Below are positions 44,019 to 53,898 of a stretch of 64,000 nt of DNA, in pieces. A program made the translations under genes and the position numbers. Each line of letters opens with the position of its first letter. The stretch's first letter is position 1. This stretch comes from Opitutales bacterium (GTDB taxonomy: Bacteria; Verrucomicrobiota; Verrucomicrobiia; Opitutales; UBA2995): NCBI GenBank assembly GCA_022824405.1, contig JAJDZZ010000015.1, positions 63,315 through 127,314 of the forward strand. The letters run 5' to 3'. A model generated the notes under the pieces. The model worked only from the letters and a program-made list of their open reading frames with translations, ran no database searches and was not told the DNA's origin.

Positions 44019-45332
44019 TCAGCCGTCGGCGGAATCTCGCTCTATCAGGGGAAGTTGCCGTTGCGCTGCTGAATATCGAACTGGGGATTTGGTTTTCTCC
44101 ACAACGCCTTCATTCAGGAGTCGCCTCAGCCATTTGTCCACCTGACCTTGGTTGATTTCCAGTTCGGCTTGAATTTCCTTTCGTGACATGGGGGTTTGAA
44201 CCAATTGAAGGACCAACGATTTTACCTTATGGAACAGTTCATCAGCAGGGGATACTGCGGCATTTTTTGTATCTGATGCCTGCTTTACAGCTTGAGAAGA
44301 CATCGATTCCGGAGGTGTTTCTTCGGTTTCCAACACGGCATCGATCCGCATTGTTTCTTGCGAATGCCGAAGGGGAATTTGAGAAGCTTCCACATCGAAA
44401 ATTGCTTCCAACTCTTCTGCATTAACCGGATTTGGCCATAGCAAAGCCCCTTTCTGTTGCAGGGCGTCTTCAACCCGTGGACCCGTCGAACGGACAAAGA
44501 GAGGCGCCAGATGATATTTATTCAAATACTCAATGGCGCCATTCCATGTGCCGCCTTTGCCTATCACCGCGTTGACCACGAGTGCCGCGTCGGCCAGGGC
44601 ATAGATCAGCTTGTTGCGTTGCATGGCATGACCGACATTGAATCCGGAAGATGGATCATAGGGCGATATCAATACGAGTTGCTCGTTCAGGATAAGATCG
44701 CGGTGGGTCCGGTTCGTTACCGCCCCTTTTAAGCCATTCGCCAGAACACCAATGGATTTGCCACCGGATTCAAACGCGCCGTTCATTGCAGCCTGGTCCA
44801 CGCCCTTTGCCCCGCCGGAAACGATGGTCCTTTTAGCGGAGGCCGCCAAATTTCCAATCTCTTTGGTATACTTCAGGATGTCCTCGTTCACATGCCGCGA
44901 ACCGACTACAGCCAACCCGCCGGAATCGAGAAGCGTTGGATCTCCGCATCCATAGAGGATCGCCGGCGTCTTATCCTTCAACCGTTCCCCAAGTCTCTGC
45001 GGAAAGGCTTGGTCCTTGTGGCTTACCACCCAGATGGCGCGCTGGCGCCAGCTTTCGACCGCCTGAGTCAGAAGGATTCCTCTATCCAATAAGCGCTGAA
45101 GTCGCTCCCGGTTGATTTTTGGCTTATTGGTATTCCGGACGCATCGATCCAACAGATCTTCAGCGCCTAATTCCACCAAATCGGAAGGTTCCTTATTTAT
45201 GGAGTAGAGATAGCGGTACAAACTGAAGTACTCTCCTGGCGTTAATGCCTCTGAACGGACGCTACGTCCTAGGATTAAGGGAGACGTTAGCAGAAGGATC
45301 GCCTTCGTATTGGCGGAAAGGGCTTCGTTCAT
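44019..45332 (-). CDS. DprA/Smf-like nucleotide-binding protein, PsyrA-type antitoxin
   Basis: 437 residues from the ATG at 45332. A DprA-type Rossmann domain is clear: LAVVGSRHVNEDILKYTKEIG, TIVSGGAKGVDQAAMNGA, and GHAMQRNKLIYALADAALVVNA with GGTWNGAIEYL. The C-terminus holds a winged helix (MSRKEIQAELEINQGQVDKWLRRLLNEG). In known PsyrTA (RqlHI) systems a DprA-like antitoxin follows a RecQ/phosphoribosyltransferase toxin; the same order is seen here. An alternative TTG at 45344 would overlap the toxin stop by 4 nt (TTGA). A housekeeping DprA would normally have a different neighbourhood. It is intact, unlike the toxin. Confidence 0.8.
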   Translation of the reverse strand: MNEALSANTKAILLLTSPLILGRSVRSEALTPGEYFSLYRYLYSINKEPSDLVELGAEDLLDRCVRNTNKPKINRERLQRLLDRGILLTQAVESWRQRAIWVVSHKDQAFPQRLGERLKDKTPAILYGCGDPTLLDSGGLAVVGSRHVNEDILKYTKEIGNLAASAKRTIVSGGAKGVDQAAMNGAFESGGKSIGVLANGLKGAVTNRTHRDLILNEQLVLISPYDPSSGFNVGHAMQRNKLIYALADAALVVNAVIGKGGTWNGAIEYLNKYHLAPLFVRSTGPRVEDALQQKGALLWPNPVNAEELEAIFDVEASQIPLRHSQETMRIDAVLETEETPPESMSSQAVKQASDTKNAAVSPADELFHKVKSLVLQLVQTPMSRKEIQAELEINQGQVDKWLRRLLNEGVVEKTKSPVRYSAAQRQLPLIERDSADG

Positions 45333-45340
45333 CGATTGTT

Positions 45341-46849
45341 TCAAGCTTGAGCAAGCGCCAGGGGCCAGACTTTGCCGCTACCTTCTGAGCGCAGCAGATA
45401 GGTGGCGACGGTAAAGGTCCACCTCGAATCTACTATATCGTCTACCAAAAGGACAGGACCAATAGGCGGTTTTTCTTTGACTTCAAGTGAACCCCAAACG
45501 TTGCGCACCTGCTGCGCGGAATTTTCCATGGTTTTTTGTTCCGGCCGTTCCTCGGTCCTTACAAGCAGCGGTCGAAACGGGAGACGGATCTTCTCAGCCA
45601 AGCGCATTGAAAAGTCGGGAACAAGATCCGGGTGGCGAAGCGAAGGAATACAGGTCACCCACTCAGGGTAAGGTTGCGGATTCCATTCGTGCAATAGATT
45701 AACGCAGGCGACCACCAAATCGTCCGAGAAATGTTCAATCTTATACTTACCATCCATTGCGGTTTGTCCCCATCCGGCATCCCCCCAAATGCTTAGCGCG
45801 CGTCCGGGTTGAAACCTCAAATGGCCGGGTATTTTTTTGGATGGTCCTTTTTGTCTGGGATAGATTTCCCGAAAGGATCTCTTCAGGAAGGCCACTGCCT
45901 CCCGGACCAACTCCGGATTCGGTATAATAGGTAGAGGTGGCATCCCGCCATCCGAGGCAGACTCGTCAGGCGCCCCATCCAGCGCTTTAATCAGAAACTC
46001 CATATGGCCCCGCTTCAGATCGACATACTCTTGCATTTCGGCTTGCTCTTTTTGTCGCAATTCCGTGAGCCGCTCGGCTCGCAGCCAAAAATCTTGACTC
46101 AGAGTTGCCGCCGCAAGCTGCCAATTCATGCCTTCCTTGACTACCGGGGCAGGCGATTCGATGGAGAGTAGGTTAAGCGTGTGCTCAACGCGTTTTTCCG
46201 AAATGTTTTCGCTTTTGAGCAGTTCCGGAACACTCAGACCAGCAGGTTCTCTCTTTAGGGCCTCAATCACTTGCTGCACTTCTTTGCGGTTAGGGAAGGC
46301 CGAATTAATAAAATAATCGGTGATTTGTGTGTCTTCCTGCCCGCTCAACAACACTCCATAGGCCGAATCCAACGCTCGGCCAGCACGCCCCACCTGTTGA
46401 TAATACGTAACGACCGATCCCGGCGCCTGAAAGTGTACGACGAAGGAAAGATCCGGCTTGTCGAATCCCATTCCCAAGGCGCTTGTAGCCACCAACGCTT
46501 TCAGTTTATTATCCAAAAGATTCTGTTCCAATTCTGGCCGCCGGTCACCTGTTCGGCCTGTATATGCCTCGACGGCTAACCCCCGAGACTGGAGCCAATT
46601 CGCCACTCTATGGGCGTCGCGAATGGTAAGCGTGTAAACGATCCCGCTTCCGGGAAACTTCGGGAGCCGCTCCGCCAACCAAGCGAGGCGCTCCGCTTGG
46701 TTAGGCATCCGAATCGTCTGTAGTGTCAATGAAGGCCGATTCAGGTCGCCGCGGGAAATGCGCAGGTCAGACCATATGGCTCGTAAATCATTGACCACGC
46801 GATTGTTTGCGGTGGCCGTGGTTCCGAGCAAGCGCATGTTCCGTGGCAT
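45341..46849 (-). pseudogene. PsyrT-like RecQ/phosphoribosyltransferase toxin, C-terminal part (frameshifted)
   Basis: This frame (open from about 46926 down to 45341) carries the second RecA-like helicase lobe and the C-terminus: RLLGTTATAN (motif III-like), GIVYTLTIRDAHRVANWL, ATSALGMGFDKPDLSFVVHF and VVTYYQQVGRAGRALDSAYG (RecQ motifs V-VI), then a winged-helix-like linker and a phosphoribosyltransferase motif VLLVDDIVDSRWTFTVATYL near the end. The first lobe is in another frame (46867-47376). Without the shift the residues just before 46849 would read DEAHCISDWGHDFRP, the RecQ DEAH/box II region. The missing base makes the toxin inactive unless it is a sequence error. Confidence 0.8.
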
Positions 46850-46866
46850 GTCACGGGCAACACGCT

Positions 46867-47376
46867 CTATCCGTCGATAGTTGGGGCGAAAATCGTGTCC
46901 CCAATCGGAGATGCAGTGGGCCTCGTCACTAGTAGCGATACTCGGTTGCCAACAGTCGCAAGAACCTGCTCGACAAATCGTTCGTTTGCCAATCGCTCAG
47001 GCGAAATAAGCAGGATATCCAAATTGTCGGCCCGGACGGCGGTCTCGATTTCACTCCATTCTGCCTTGTTGTCCGAATTGATCGTTTTCGCGCGGACGCC
47101 CATCCGCTCTGCCGCCGCGATCTGGTTTCGCATCAGAGCCAGCAAGGGAGACACCAATAGGGCAGGACCAAGACCTTCCTCTCGTAGCATTTTGATGGCG
47201 ATGAAGTAAACGAAACTCTTTCCCCATCCCGTTCGCTGAACGACTAGATGCCGACCTCGATTCTCGACAACATGGCGGATGGCTTTTTCCTGCCCTTCGC
47301 GGAACTCGGCCTGGGGCAAGCCGGAACCAACCCGAAGCAGTTGTAATGCTCGATACCGTTTATAATGAACCGCCAT
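46867..47376 (-). pseudogene. PsyrT-like RecQ/phosphoribosyltransferase toxin, N-terminal part (frameshifted)
   Basis: 169 codons from the ATG at 47376: FREGQEKAIRHVVENRG (Q-motif-like), VVQRTGWGKSFVYFIA (Walker A), LVSPLLALMRNQIAA (motif Ia), and DILLISPERLANERF (motif Ib-like). Reading stays in frame to VSLLV, then the sequence GTGAC (about 46924-46928) appears where GTGGAC is expected; the loss of one G replaces DEAHCISDWG by TRPTASPIG and ends at 46867. The frameshift thus hits the Walker B (DEAH) motif itself. It and the next ORF are one ancestral gene (45341-47376). Confidence 0.8.
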
Positions 47377-47737
47377 TTCCGATGCGATACGTTGGAGTGT
47401 CAGGGCAAATAGTCAGACTGCATGTGAAATACTTGCCTCCCTTTTCATAATTTCGCGCATGGAAAGTGCTTGCCTGAGAAACTGATGTCAAGCAATCGGC
47501 GGGAGACAGATGTGGGGTTTCTGGAATTCAGAACTCTTCCCCAAATCGCCCTTTTCCAGCAAATGGATGGTTTGCCGTAGGAGCGGGGTTATCCCGCGAT
47601 TGCTTAGCACCTTCTCCATCTGTTCGCAGGATAAACTCGCTTTTTTTCTCGTATTCATCCAAGTGTAACCTAACGGCTGCATTTTTATCGAAATTCATAA
47701 CGAACAGCCGGGGCTGTGATGTTGGAATCGGGGATAG
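47377..47737. other. intergenic region between PsyrT-like and helicase-nuclease genes
   Basis: About 360 bp, with no convincing gene; the short open frames overlap the REPIN-like hairpin (47577-47641). It holds the leader of the PsyrT-like gene. Confidence 0.5.
47577..47641. repeat. REPIN-like hairpin repeat, copy 2
   Basis: Left arm AGGAGCGGGGTTATCCCGCG and a shorter right arm CGCAGGATAAACTCGCT, enclosing GCACCTTCTCCATCTG; matches copy 1 in arm and loop sequence. Confidence 0.75.
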
Positions 47738-50700
47738 TCAGATCGAAGTGTCCGGCACTTGTAGAAGAGAATCTTCCCAAACCAGGTCGCCATCTGCCAC
47801 GAGTTCATCCAACACCTGCTGGAATCTCCCCACAATCTTCCTGCCGGATTGCTTGAAGCCGAATAGGCGGATTGCTTCCTTGACTGCTTCATCGGACCCG
47901 ATGCCATAGCTCACCCTCACTGCGTAGCAGAGAGCTGCAGCGATTTCTTCGGTTGGGATCCGCAGTGGATTGCGCAACGAAGCATGGATTTTGCCGTCCC
48001 GGCGGCGCACCTCGGTGGTCTTCTGGCCGGGTCGCCAGAGGAAATCGTGCGAGTCCGATCGGAAGAGCCCCTGGTTCACTCCAACGCGGGAGGCATCCCT
48101 CATTTGCTCACGTATACGGCGGCCGGCGCGGCCGATCCCGACAGCTGTGCGGATGCGTAGTGTGACCTCGTCCAGGTGCACCGGACTCTCTACTGCGACA
48201 ACCAGGTTGATCCACTGCGCTAGGGTACCAAGATCTGTTTCGTGTAGGGGTTCCCAGAGCGGGCCGATGTTGGGGTCGGCCAACGTGTAGGGATGGATCG
48301 GCTCGGGTTCTGGCTCGGGTTCGGGACCTCGCTCCAGGGGTTTCCCCAGTTTTGGCGGCGGAGCAACTCCTTTCATTCGGGTGGAGCGGACCGCATCCTC
48401 CACCTTGGTGAGTTCTCGACCGGAATCGCGGAACCAGTCGGTGCTCCAAATACGATGGATTTTCCAACCCAGGCCCTCCAGGACCTGCTGCCGAAGACGA
48501 TCGCGATCCCGAGCCGAGCGTGCGCTGTGGTAGCTGGCTCCGTCGCATTCGATGCCCAGAACGTACCGCCCCGGCTTTGAAGGATCCCTTACCGCCAAGT
48601 CGATGAAGAACCCGGCCGATCCGACCTGATGGTCTACATCGTGCCCACGCGTGCGCAGCTTGGCGGCGACCTCCTCCTCGAAGGGGGAATCAGCTTCCCT
48701 CCCGGTGGCTTCCGGTACGTCGATCATTCCCGTGTGCGCATACTTGAGAAAGGTCTTGAGTGCCTCCACCCCTCGTGCTCGCGATCTTCTCAGGTCCAGG
48801 TCTGCTGCAAGGAAGTTACTGTACACTACGCAGCGCCGTCGCGCCCTGGTGATCAACACGTTCAGCCGCCGCTCGCCCCCGTCTCGGTTCAGCGGACCGA
48901 AGTTCATTGGGAGGTATCCGCCGTCGATCTTCCCGTAGCCGATGCTGATCAGGATGATGTCCCGTTCGTCCCCTTGGACGTTCTCCAGGTTCTTGACGAA
49001 GAACGGCTCCTCCGGGTGTCCTGCAAAGAACGCTTCGTGGGAGGGGTCGCGGCGGCGAAGAATGTCAACCTCGTCCTCGATGCGCCGTGCCTGCACGTTG
49101 CTGAACGCCGCCACGCCTAGGGTCAGATGCGGGGTCCTCAGGGCGTTCTCCATGACCGCCTGTGCCACCATCTTCGCCTCTGCCGTGTTAATTCCCCTCC
49201 GCTCGTAGTTGGCCTCCGGCTGATGCTCGAAGAGGAGTCCCGTTTCTACTTTGCTGGCGTCGGGGCTTGGGAAGACCACTAGGCGATTATCGTAGAATTC
49301 GTGGTTCGACACGGCAATAAGCGACTCATGACGGCTCCGGTAGTGCCACCGCAGCATTCTCTCAGGCGCTCCTTGGGCGCAGAACATGCCCAAAATACTC
49401 TCCAAGTCGACGGTCTGGCTTCCCTCCTTCTCGTCCTCGTAGGCCATCTTGTCGAAGAAGCTCGTCGGCGGGAGTTGCTTGCTGTCCCCCACCACTACCG
49501 CCTGCCTGCCCCGGATGATGGCCCCCAGCGCCTCAACCGGGCGCACCTGGCTCGCTTCGTCAAAGACCACCAAGTCGAAGTCGACAGAGCCAGGGGGAAT
49601 GTACTTCGCGATCGAAAGAGGGCTCATCATGAAGACCGGCTTGATGCTCTGGATCGCGCGTCCTGCATTCTTCATGAGCACCCGTACCGGCAGGTGACGG
49701 GTCTTTTTCTGGAACTCGCGCTTGAGCACGCCCAACTGACCTCCTCCTTGGTGACGGGGAAGCTGTTGCCAGTGCCGCTCCGCGATTAGCGCTTGGTTGT
49801 GGCGAAACTGCGCCATGTCCAACTCGCGGAACCGTTCTACGATGCCGGCATGTGTGGCGCCGTCGAATTCGGCAAGCGTAGGTCGGTCCCGAAAGGCTAG
49901 GTCCAACCAGGCGCTGTAGCATGCATGTTCAAAGAGTCCCGTGAGCTGCCGGGCAGCATCCTCCCGTGAAGCCGCGGCTGCGGACACCTCCCCGATCCCA
50001 GCTTCTTCCGCCTTTCTCTCGAGTTGGTTGAAGCGCACAACCTCGTGGATAGAGGGAGTCTGGTCGTGGGCAGTCTCGAGCCAGGTGTGTAGATGATTGT
50101 AGGGGAGTTTCTCAAGCGATTTTCCCGGCTCCAGGCGGTCCGTTCTGATCACCATTTCTTTGGCGAGGGCTTCCAGCGTCCCGGCGAGTACCTCCATTCC
50201 GCGTTCGCAGGCTTTAGCGGAGGATTCCAGTTCGATAGACTCGGAAAACTGCCCGGAGCGTGGGCCAGACTGAGGACCGATTAGCAGGTCGAGCATGTCA
50301 TGGATCTCTTCTCCGACGCGGCCCTTGGCGACGTCGCGGTGAAGTTGCACGAGCCACCTCGCCGCTTCGGCGAAGGCGCGGTGTGTTTCCACGCGGTCAC
50401 CTAGAACCAGCCCGGGAAACAGACTGGCCACGATGTCATTCGCTTCGCCCACCCTATGCCTCAGCCTTCTGGCTTCTAGGATCGCATCCATCAGTTCAAG
50501 CTGACCTCGGGCGGTGTCGGGTGCTGCCGCGCGGCAGAGTCCCTGCACCCTTCGGCGTGCTTCGCGAAAGGATCCGGAGAGGAATCGCCACCATTTGTTG
50601 CCGTAGGCGATCAGCGCTTGGCGCTCGGCCAACACATCCTTGTCCCACGCCTCGCGTATAAGAACTGAATCGCGCTTGGATCGGATCTCAGCGAAGGTGA

Positions 50701-52495
50701 GAGAGGCGCCTGCCAACTCCTCCATTTTGCCAGCCTCGGTAAGCCAGACAGGGCTCCGATGGTCGGCTCCCGAGAGCGAAGGAGCGGCTGCGGCTGTGCG
50801 GGCCGTGCGAATCATCCGTTCCAGGTCCACGGAATCCAACTCGGAGAATGCCACCTCCTGGCAAAGCCGCTTCCTCAACTCCTCGGCTTTCTGTCCTAGG
50901 TGGCGTAGCGCGGTGGATGCATCCCCTATGACTTCCCGCACTGAATGCTCCTCCGTCGGGACGAATTGGAGCCGGCCGCAGGTCCACCAAAGGTGTTCAC
51001 TCGGGATTCCGATCGTGCCCACCAGTTCCTGCATTTCCCGGATCAATTCACGCCGTGAGACGAACTCTTCCCAGGTCCACGACACCGATCCCTTGATCGG
51101 TAAGGCTGCATCTTTGAGGGTTAGCCCCTCCGCCTCTAGCCTTGCCATACGACCGACCAACTCTTGTGGGGTCCGTTCGCTCTTGGCCACCGGCAAGTTG
51201 GCTGCTCGAGCGTAATCGTTCAAGCGCTTGCGGCTCTGTTCCAGAAGCACGCGGTTCTCGGTTCCGCCGTCCATTGCGGGACGGCCCAGTGCCAGGGCGC
51301 GCCTCAGCTCGTCGAGGACCGCGCGCTTGTTGGTCTTGTGACTGTGCAGCTCGAGACATGCGTCGCCCAGGTGAACGGAGTCCAGACGGCGCTTTACCAC
51401 CTCCAACGCGGCCATTTTCTCAGCTACGAACAGGACTGACTTGCCGCGGGCGAGCGCTTCGCCGATCATGTTGGTAATGGTCTGCGACTTGCCGGTCCCC
51501 GGGGGCCCCTGGATGACTAGGTTGCGCCCTTTCATGACATCCAGAACGGCGAGGGTCTGGGAACTGTCCGCGTCCACCACCGGATGGAGGCCCGCCGCCC
51601 CGTCGTCACCGTCGATGTGCCCGTCTTCGCCGAATTCGGACGGCTGGTAGACGAAACCGTCGCTACCGAGAAGCTGTTGAACCAGAGGATGGTCGGCTGG
51701 ATGGTCCCCTTCCGGCCAACTCGTCGGATCCAGATCCTTATAGATGAGCAGTTTGCTGAACGAAAAGAAGTTCAAATGGATCTCGTTGCGCTCAACAGAC
51801 CAGCGGGGCTGCCTTACAACCGCCTTTTCGACCCATGCCAAATAGTCGTCGACATTGAGTTCGTCCTCGGAAGGCATCTCCGGGAGGTGGACGTTGAAGT
51901 CCTGCTTCAGCTTCGCCTCCAGCGAGAGGTTTGGCTCGATCTCGTCTTTCGTCCACGTGAGCTTGAAGTTCCCGCGCACATTGGATTGGGTCAACCGGAC
52001 GGGGATAAGGATCAGCGGGGCGCGCCGCACTGTGCTGCTGCTGTCGGACTCGTACCATCTCAGCATCCCCAGAGCGAGGTAAAGGATGTTAACCCCCTGT
52101 TCCTCAATAGATAGGCGGGCCTGTCGGAAGGTCTCGCGGAGGCGGAGGTTTAGCTGGGTGAGGGTTAACGCCGTCTGGAGCTTGTTATCAGTGTGGCGCG
52201 CAGCGGTAGTGTTTGGGTCCTCTGCGGGTTTGGCTAGGAGGGCGAGAAGTTCAGCGGGGACATCGGATGGAAGGTCGGTGAGAGATTCCGGCCCTGTCTG
52301 GCCTCTCCGTGTGGGGAGAAAGTACATGACCCGTTCGTTTCGAACTAGAATCCTGAAGAGTTCGCGGGACAGTTCGTCGAGGACCTCAAGGCCTCGGCGT
52401 TTGGAGGGGTGGAAGTTTAGGAGGGAGTTGCGGAGGGAGAGGTCGAGGACGTCGCGGCGGGACTTTTCGATTTCGATGGGGATGGAGGCAGACAT
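47738..52495 (-). CDS. DUF4011-SF1 helicase-Vsr-like nuclease-DUF3320 protein (Hhe-like defence candidate)
   Basis: 1585 residues from the ATG at 52495 (MSASIPIEIEKS). An N-terminal DUF4011-like start (RRDVLDLSLRNSLLNFHPS). Walker A GPPGTGKSQTITNMIG at about 330; Walker B LVVFDEASQVRPVEALGA near 980 followed by VVGDSKQLPPTSFF; SF1 motif V/VI region with ENVQGDERDIILISIGYG and NVLITRARRR near 1210. A Vsr/MTES_1575-type nuclease domain follows at about 1270-1350 (FEEEVAAKLRTRGHDVDHQV, GIECDGASYH, GWKIHRIWSTDWF). A DUF3320 region (about 1420-1560) ends the protein. This architecture occurs in single-gene antiphage proteins (I recall the name Hhe; unchecked). It is intact and lies 361 bp upstream of the broken PsyrT-like gene. 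All catalytic motifs seen are kept. Confidence 0.85.
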   Translation of the reverse strand: MSASIPIEIEKSRRDVLDLSLRNSLLNFHPSKRRGLEVLDELSRELFRILVRNERVMYFLPTRRGQTGPESLTDLPSDVPAELLALLAKPAEDPNTTAARHTDNKLQTALTLTQLNLRLRETFRQARLSIEEQGVNILYLALGMLRWYESDSSSTVRRAPLILIPVRLTQSNVRGNFKLTWTKDEIEPNLSLEAKLKQDFNVHLPEMPSEDELNVDDYLAWVEKAVVRQPRWSVERNEIHLNFFSFSKLLIYKDLDPTSWPEGDHPADHPLVQQLLGSDGFVYQPSEFGEDGHIDGDDGAAGLHPVVDADSSQTLAVLDVMKGRNLVIQGPPGTGKSQTITNMIGEALARGKSVLFVAEKMAALEVVKRRLDSVHLGDACLELHSHKTNKRAVLDELRRALALGRPAMDGGTENRVLLEQSRKRLNDYARAANLPVAKSERTPQELVGRMARLEAEGLTLKDAALPIKGSVSWTWEEFVSRRELIREMQELVGTIGIPSEHLWWTCGRLQFVPTEEHSVREVIGDASTALRHLGQKAEELRKRLCQEVAFSELDSVDLERMIRTARTAAAAPSLSGADHRSPVWLTEAGKMEELAGASLTFAEIRSKRDSVLIREAWDKDVLAERQALIAYGNKWWRFLSGSFREARRRVQGLCRAAAPDTARGQLELMDAILEARRLRHRVGEANDIVASLFPGLVLGDRVETHRAFAEAARWLVQLHRDVAKGRVGEEIHDMLDLLIGPQSGPRSGQFSESIELESSAKACERGMEVLAGTLEALAKEMVIRTDRLEPGKSLEKLPYNHLHTWLETAHDQTPSIHEVVRFNQLERKAEEAGIGEVSAAAASREDAARQLTGLFEHACYSAWLDLAFRDRPTLAEFDGATHAGIVERFRELDMAQFRHNQALIAERHWQQLPRHQGGGQLGVLKREFQKKTRHLPVRVLMKNAGRAIQSIKPVFMMSPLSIAKYIPPGSVDFDLVVFDEASQVRPVEALGAIIRGRQAVVVGDSKQLPPTSFFDKMAYEDEKEGSQTVDLESILGMFCAQGAPERMLRWHYRSRHESLIAVSNHEFYDNRLVVFPSPDASKVETGLLFEHQPEANYERRGINTAEAKMVAQAVMENALRTPHLTLGVAAFSNVQARRIEDEVDILRRRDPSHEAFFAGHPEEPFFVKNLENVQGDERDIILISIGYGKIDGGYLPMNFGPLNRDGGERRLNVLITRARRRCVVYSNFLAADLDLRRSRARGVEALKTFLKYAHTGMIDVPEATGREADSPFEEEVAAKLRTRGHDVDHQVGSAGFFIDLAVRDPSKPGRYVLGIECDGASYHSARSARDRDRLRQQVLEGLGWKIHRIWSTDWFRDSGRELTKVEDAVRSTRMKGVAPPPKLGKPLERGPEPEPEPEPIHPYTLADPNIGPLWEPLHETDLGTLAQWINLVVAVESPVHLDEVTLRIRTAVGIGRAGRRIREQMRDASRVGVNQGLFRSDSHDFLWRPGQKTTEVRRRDGKIHASLRNPLRIPTEEIAAALCYAVRVSYGIGSDEAVKEAIRLFGFKQSGRKIVGRFQQVLDELVADGDLVWEDSLLQVPDTSI

Positions 52496-52646
52496 TCCGG
52501 AATGCGTGTGGTAAACTAGAAACATCGGAATGTACCAGGCCACTCAGTGACCTCAAGCTACAACCCACAGGGACGCTCCTACCTGTCATCTGTGGTTACA
52601 TCCTCAAAGAGTTGGGAGTGGAAGACGCGGAAGGCTGGTCTGGCTA

Positions 52647-53810
52647 TCAGAAATTTTTCAATACCGCGCGTCGGAGATTCTCCGGTTCCCGTTCGAGCGC
52701 TTGGGGCAGAGGGATGTCCCGGGGAGAAATTTCCACGAGATCGAGGTCGTGGCCCGCGCCCGGGAATGCGGCCGCAGAAACCTCGATTTTTCCGGCCAGA
52801 ATGGAGACTTTCTTGCCCAGGGCCAAGGCCTGTCGAGCCAGGGTCCCCGGACCCTTTCCCCGTAGCGAACTGAGGTCGAACTTGCCTTCCCCGGTGATGA
52901 GCCAATCGCACCGGTCCAATTTGCCAGGCAGGTCCAGCCACCTGGAAACGAGGTCGAAGCCCGGCATCAGTTCCACGTCACAAGCTGCGTTCAGGCCAAA
53001 CGTAATTCCACCGGCGGCGCCGCTACCCGGAACCTCGGTCAAATCCCAAGGTTTGCCCAAATAGTCGCACAGCAATCGGGCCATTTTTTTCCCCAGTGAT
53101 TCCATGCGATCGAAATCTTTCGGCTTCAATCCCTTCTGGGGACCGTATATGGCGGCGGCTCCCTGGGGCCCGAACAATGGATTTTGCACGTCGCAGGCTA
53201 TTTTGATGGGAGGCAAGTCTTGGGGCAGGTCTCCCTCCACGTGGTCGACCGATAGCCACAGTTCGGGTCGAATGGGACGCAAGGGTTGGCCGTCCCGGTC
53301 GCAAAAGCTCAGCCCCAAGGCTTCGAGCGCCCCCAAACCCAGATCGTTGGTCGAGCTTCCTCCCACTCCCAGCAGAATCGCATCGGCTCCTCTTTCCCCT
53401 GCCATCCGAATGAGTTCTCCCGTCCCCGAAGAAGTCGTTTTCCAGCAATCGCGGCGATCCAAGGGCAGCGATTGCAGCCCCGAGGCCTGGGCCATTTCGA
53501 TGATGGCAATCCTGCTGTCTGCACCGAGTTTCAGATGGGAAAGCATTTGCTCTCCCAGCCCGGATCCATCGACCCAACCGAGTCGGGCATCCACCGGTTC
53601 GCCCAAGGACCCGGAAACGGAATGGGTCTCCGGAGCGCCCTTTCGGGCATGGGTCATTATCTCGCAAAAACCATCGCCTCCGTCGGACAGAGACACGGTT
53701 TCCGTTGTCCAATCGGAATGAGCTTCACCGAGGGCCGCTTGGACGATTGCCCCCGCCCGATGGGCCGACATGGAGTCCTTGAATTTATCGAAACATATCA
53801 GAACCCGCAT
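52647..53810 (-). CDS. glycerate kinase (GlxK/GarK type)
   Basis: 387 residues, ATG at 53810. Phosphorylates glycerate to 2-phosphoglycerate in the glyoxylate/glycerate route. Blocks seen: CFDKFKDSMSAHRAGAIVQ (family start), SLSDGGDGFCEIM, EMAQASGLQSLPLDRRD, TSSGTGELIRMAGERGADAILLG (with GVGGSSTNDLGLGAL), ACDVQNPLFGPQGAAAIYGP, QKG, GSGAAGGITFGLNA, and WLITGEGKFDLSSLRGKG. All are typical of the GckA/GlxK (type I) family. It follows the helicase gene's promoter side by about 150 bp and may be unrelated to it. The gene symbol is left empty since glxK/garK cannot be told apart. Confidence 0.95.
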   Translation of the reverse strand: MRVLICFDKFKDSMSAHRAGAIVQAALGEAHSDWTTETVSLSDGGDGFCEIMTHARKGAPETHSVSGSLGEPVDARLGWVDGSGLGEQMLSHLKLGADSRIAIIEMAQASGLQSLPLDRRDCWKTTSSGTGELIRMAGERGADAILLGVGGSSTNDLGLGALEALGLSFCDRDGQPLRPIRPELWLSVDHVEGDLPQDLPPIKIACDVQNPLFGPQGAAAIYGPQKGLKPKDFDRMESLGKKMARLLCDYLGKPWDLTEVPGSGAAGGITFGLNAACDVELMPGFDLVSRWLDLPGKLDRCDWLITGEGKFDLSSLRGKGPGTLARQALALGKKVSILAGKIEVSAAAFPGAGHDLDLVEISPRDIPLPQALEREPENLRRAVLKNF

Positions 53811-53831
53811 GACGTCACCTTGTTCTGGGTT

Positions 53832-53898
53832 CTGGATGCTGGATGCTGGATGCTGGATGCTGGATGCTGGATGCTGGATGCTGGATGCTGGATGCTGG
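53832..53898 (+). repeat. (CTGGATG)n tandem repeat, about 9.5 copies
   Basis: A perfect heptamer array just upstream of the glycerate kinase start (21 bp away). It directly precedes the 125-bp interspersed unit. Confidence 0.9.

Noticed and set aside
47488..47682. 64-codon minus-strand frame between the PsyrT-like and helicase genes
   Set aside because: Mostly made of the REPIN-like hairpin repeat; no similarity to a protein recognised.
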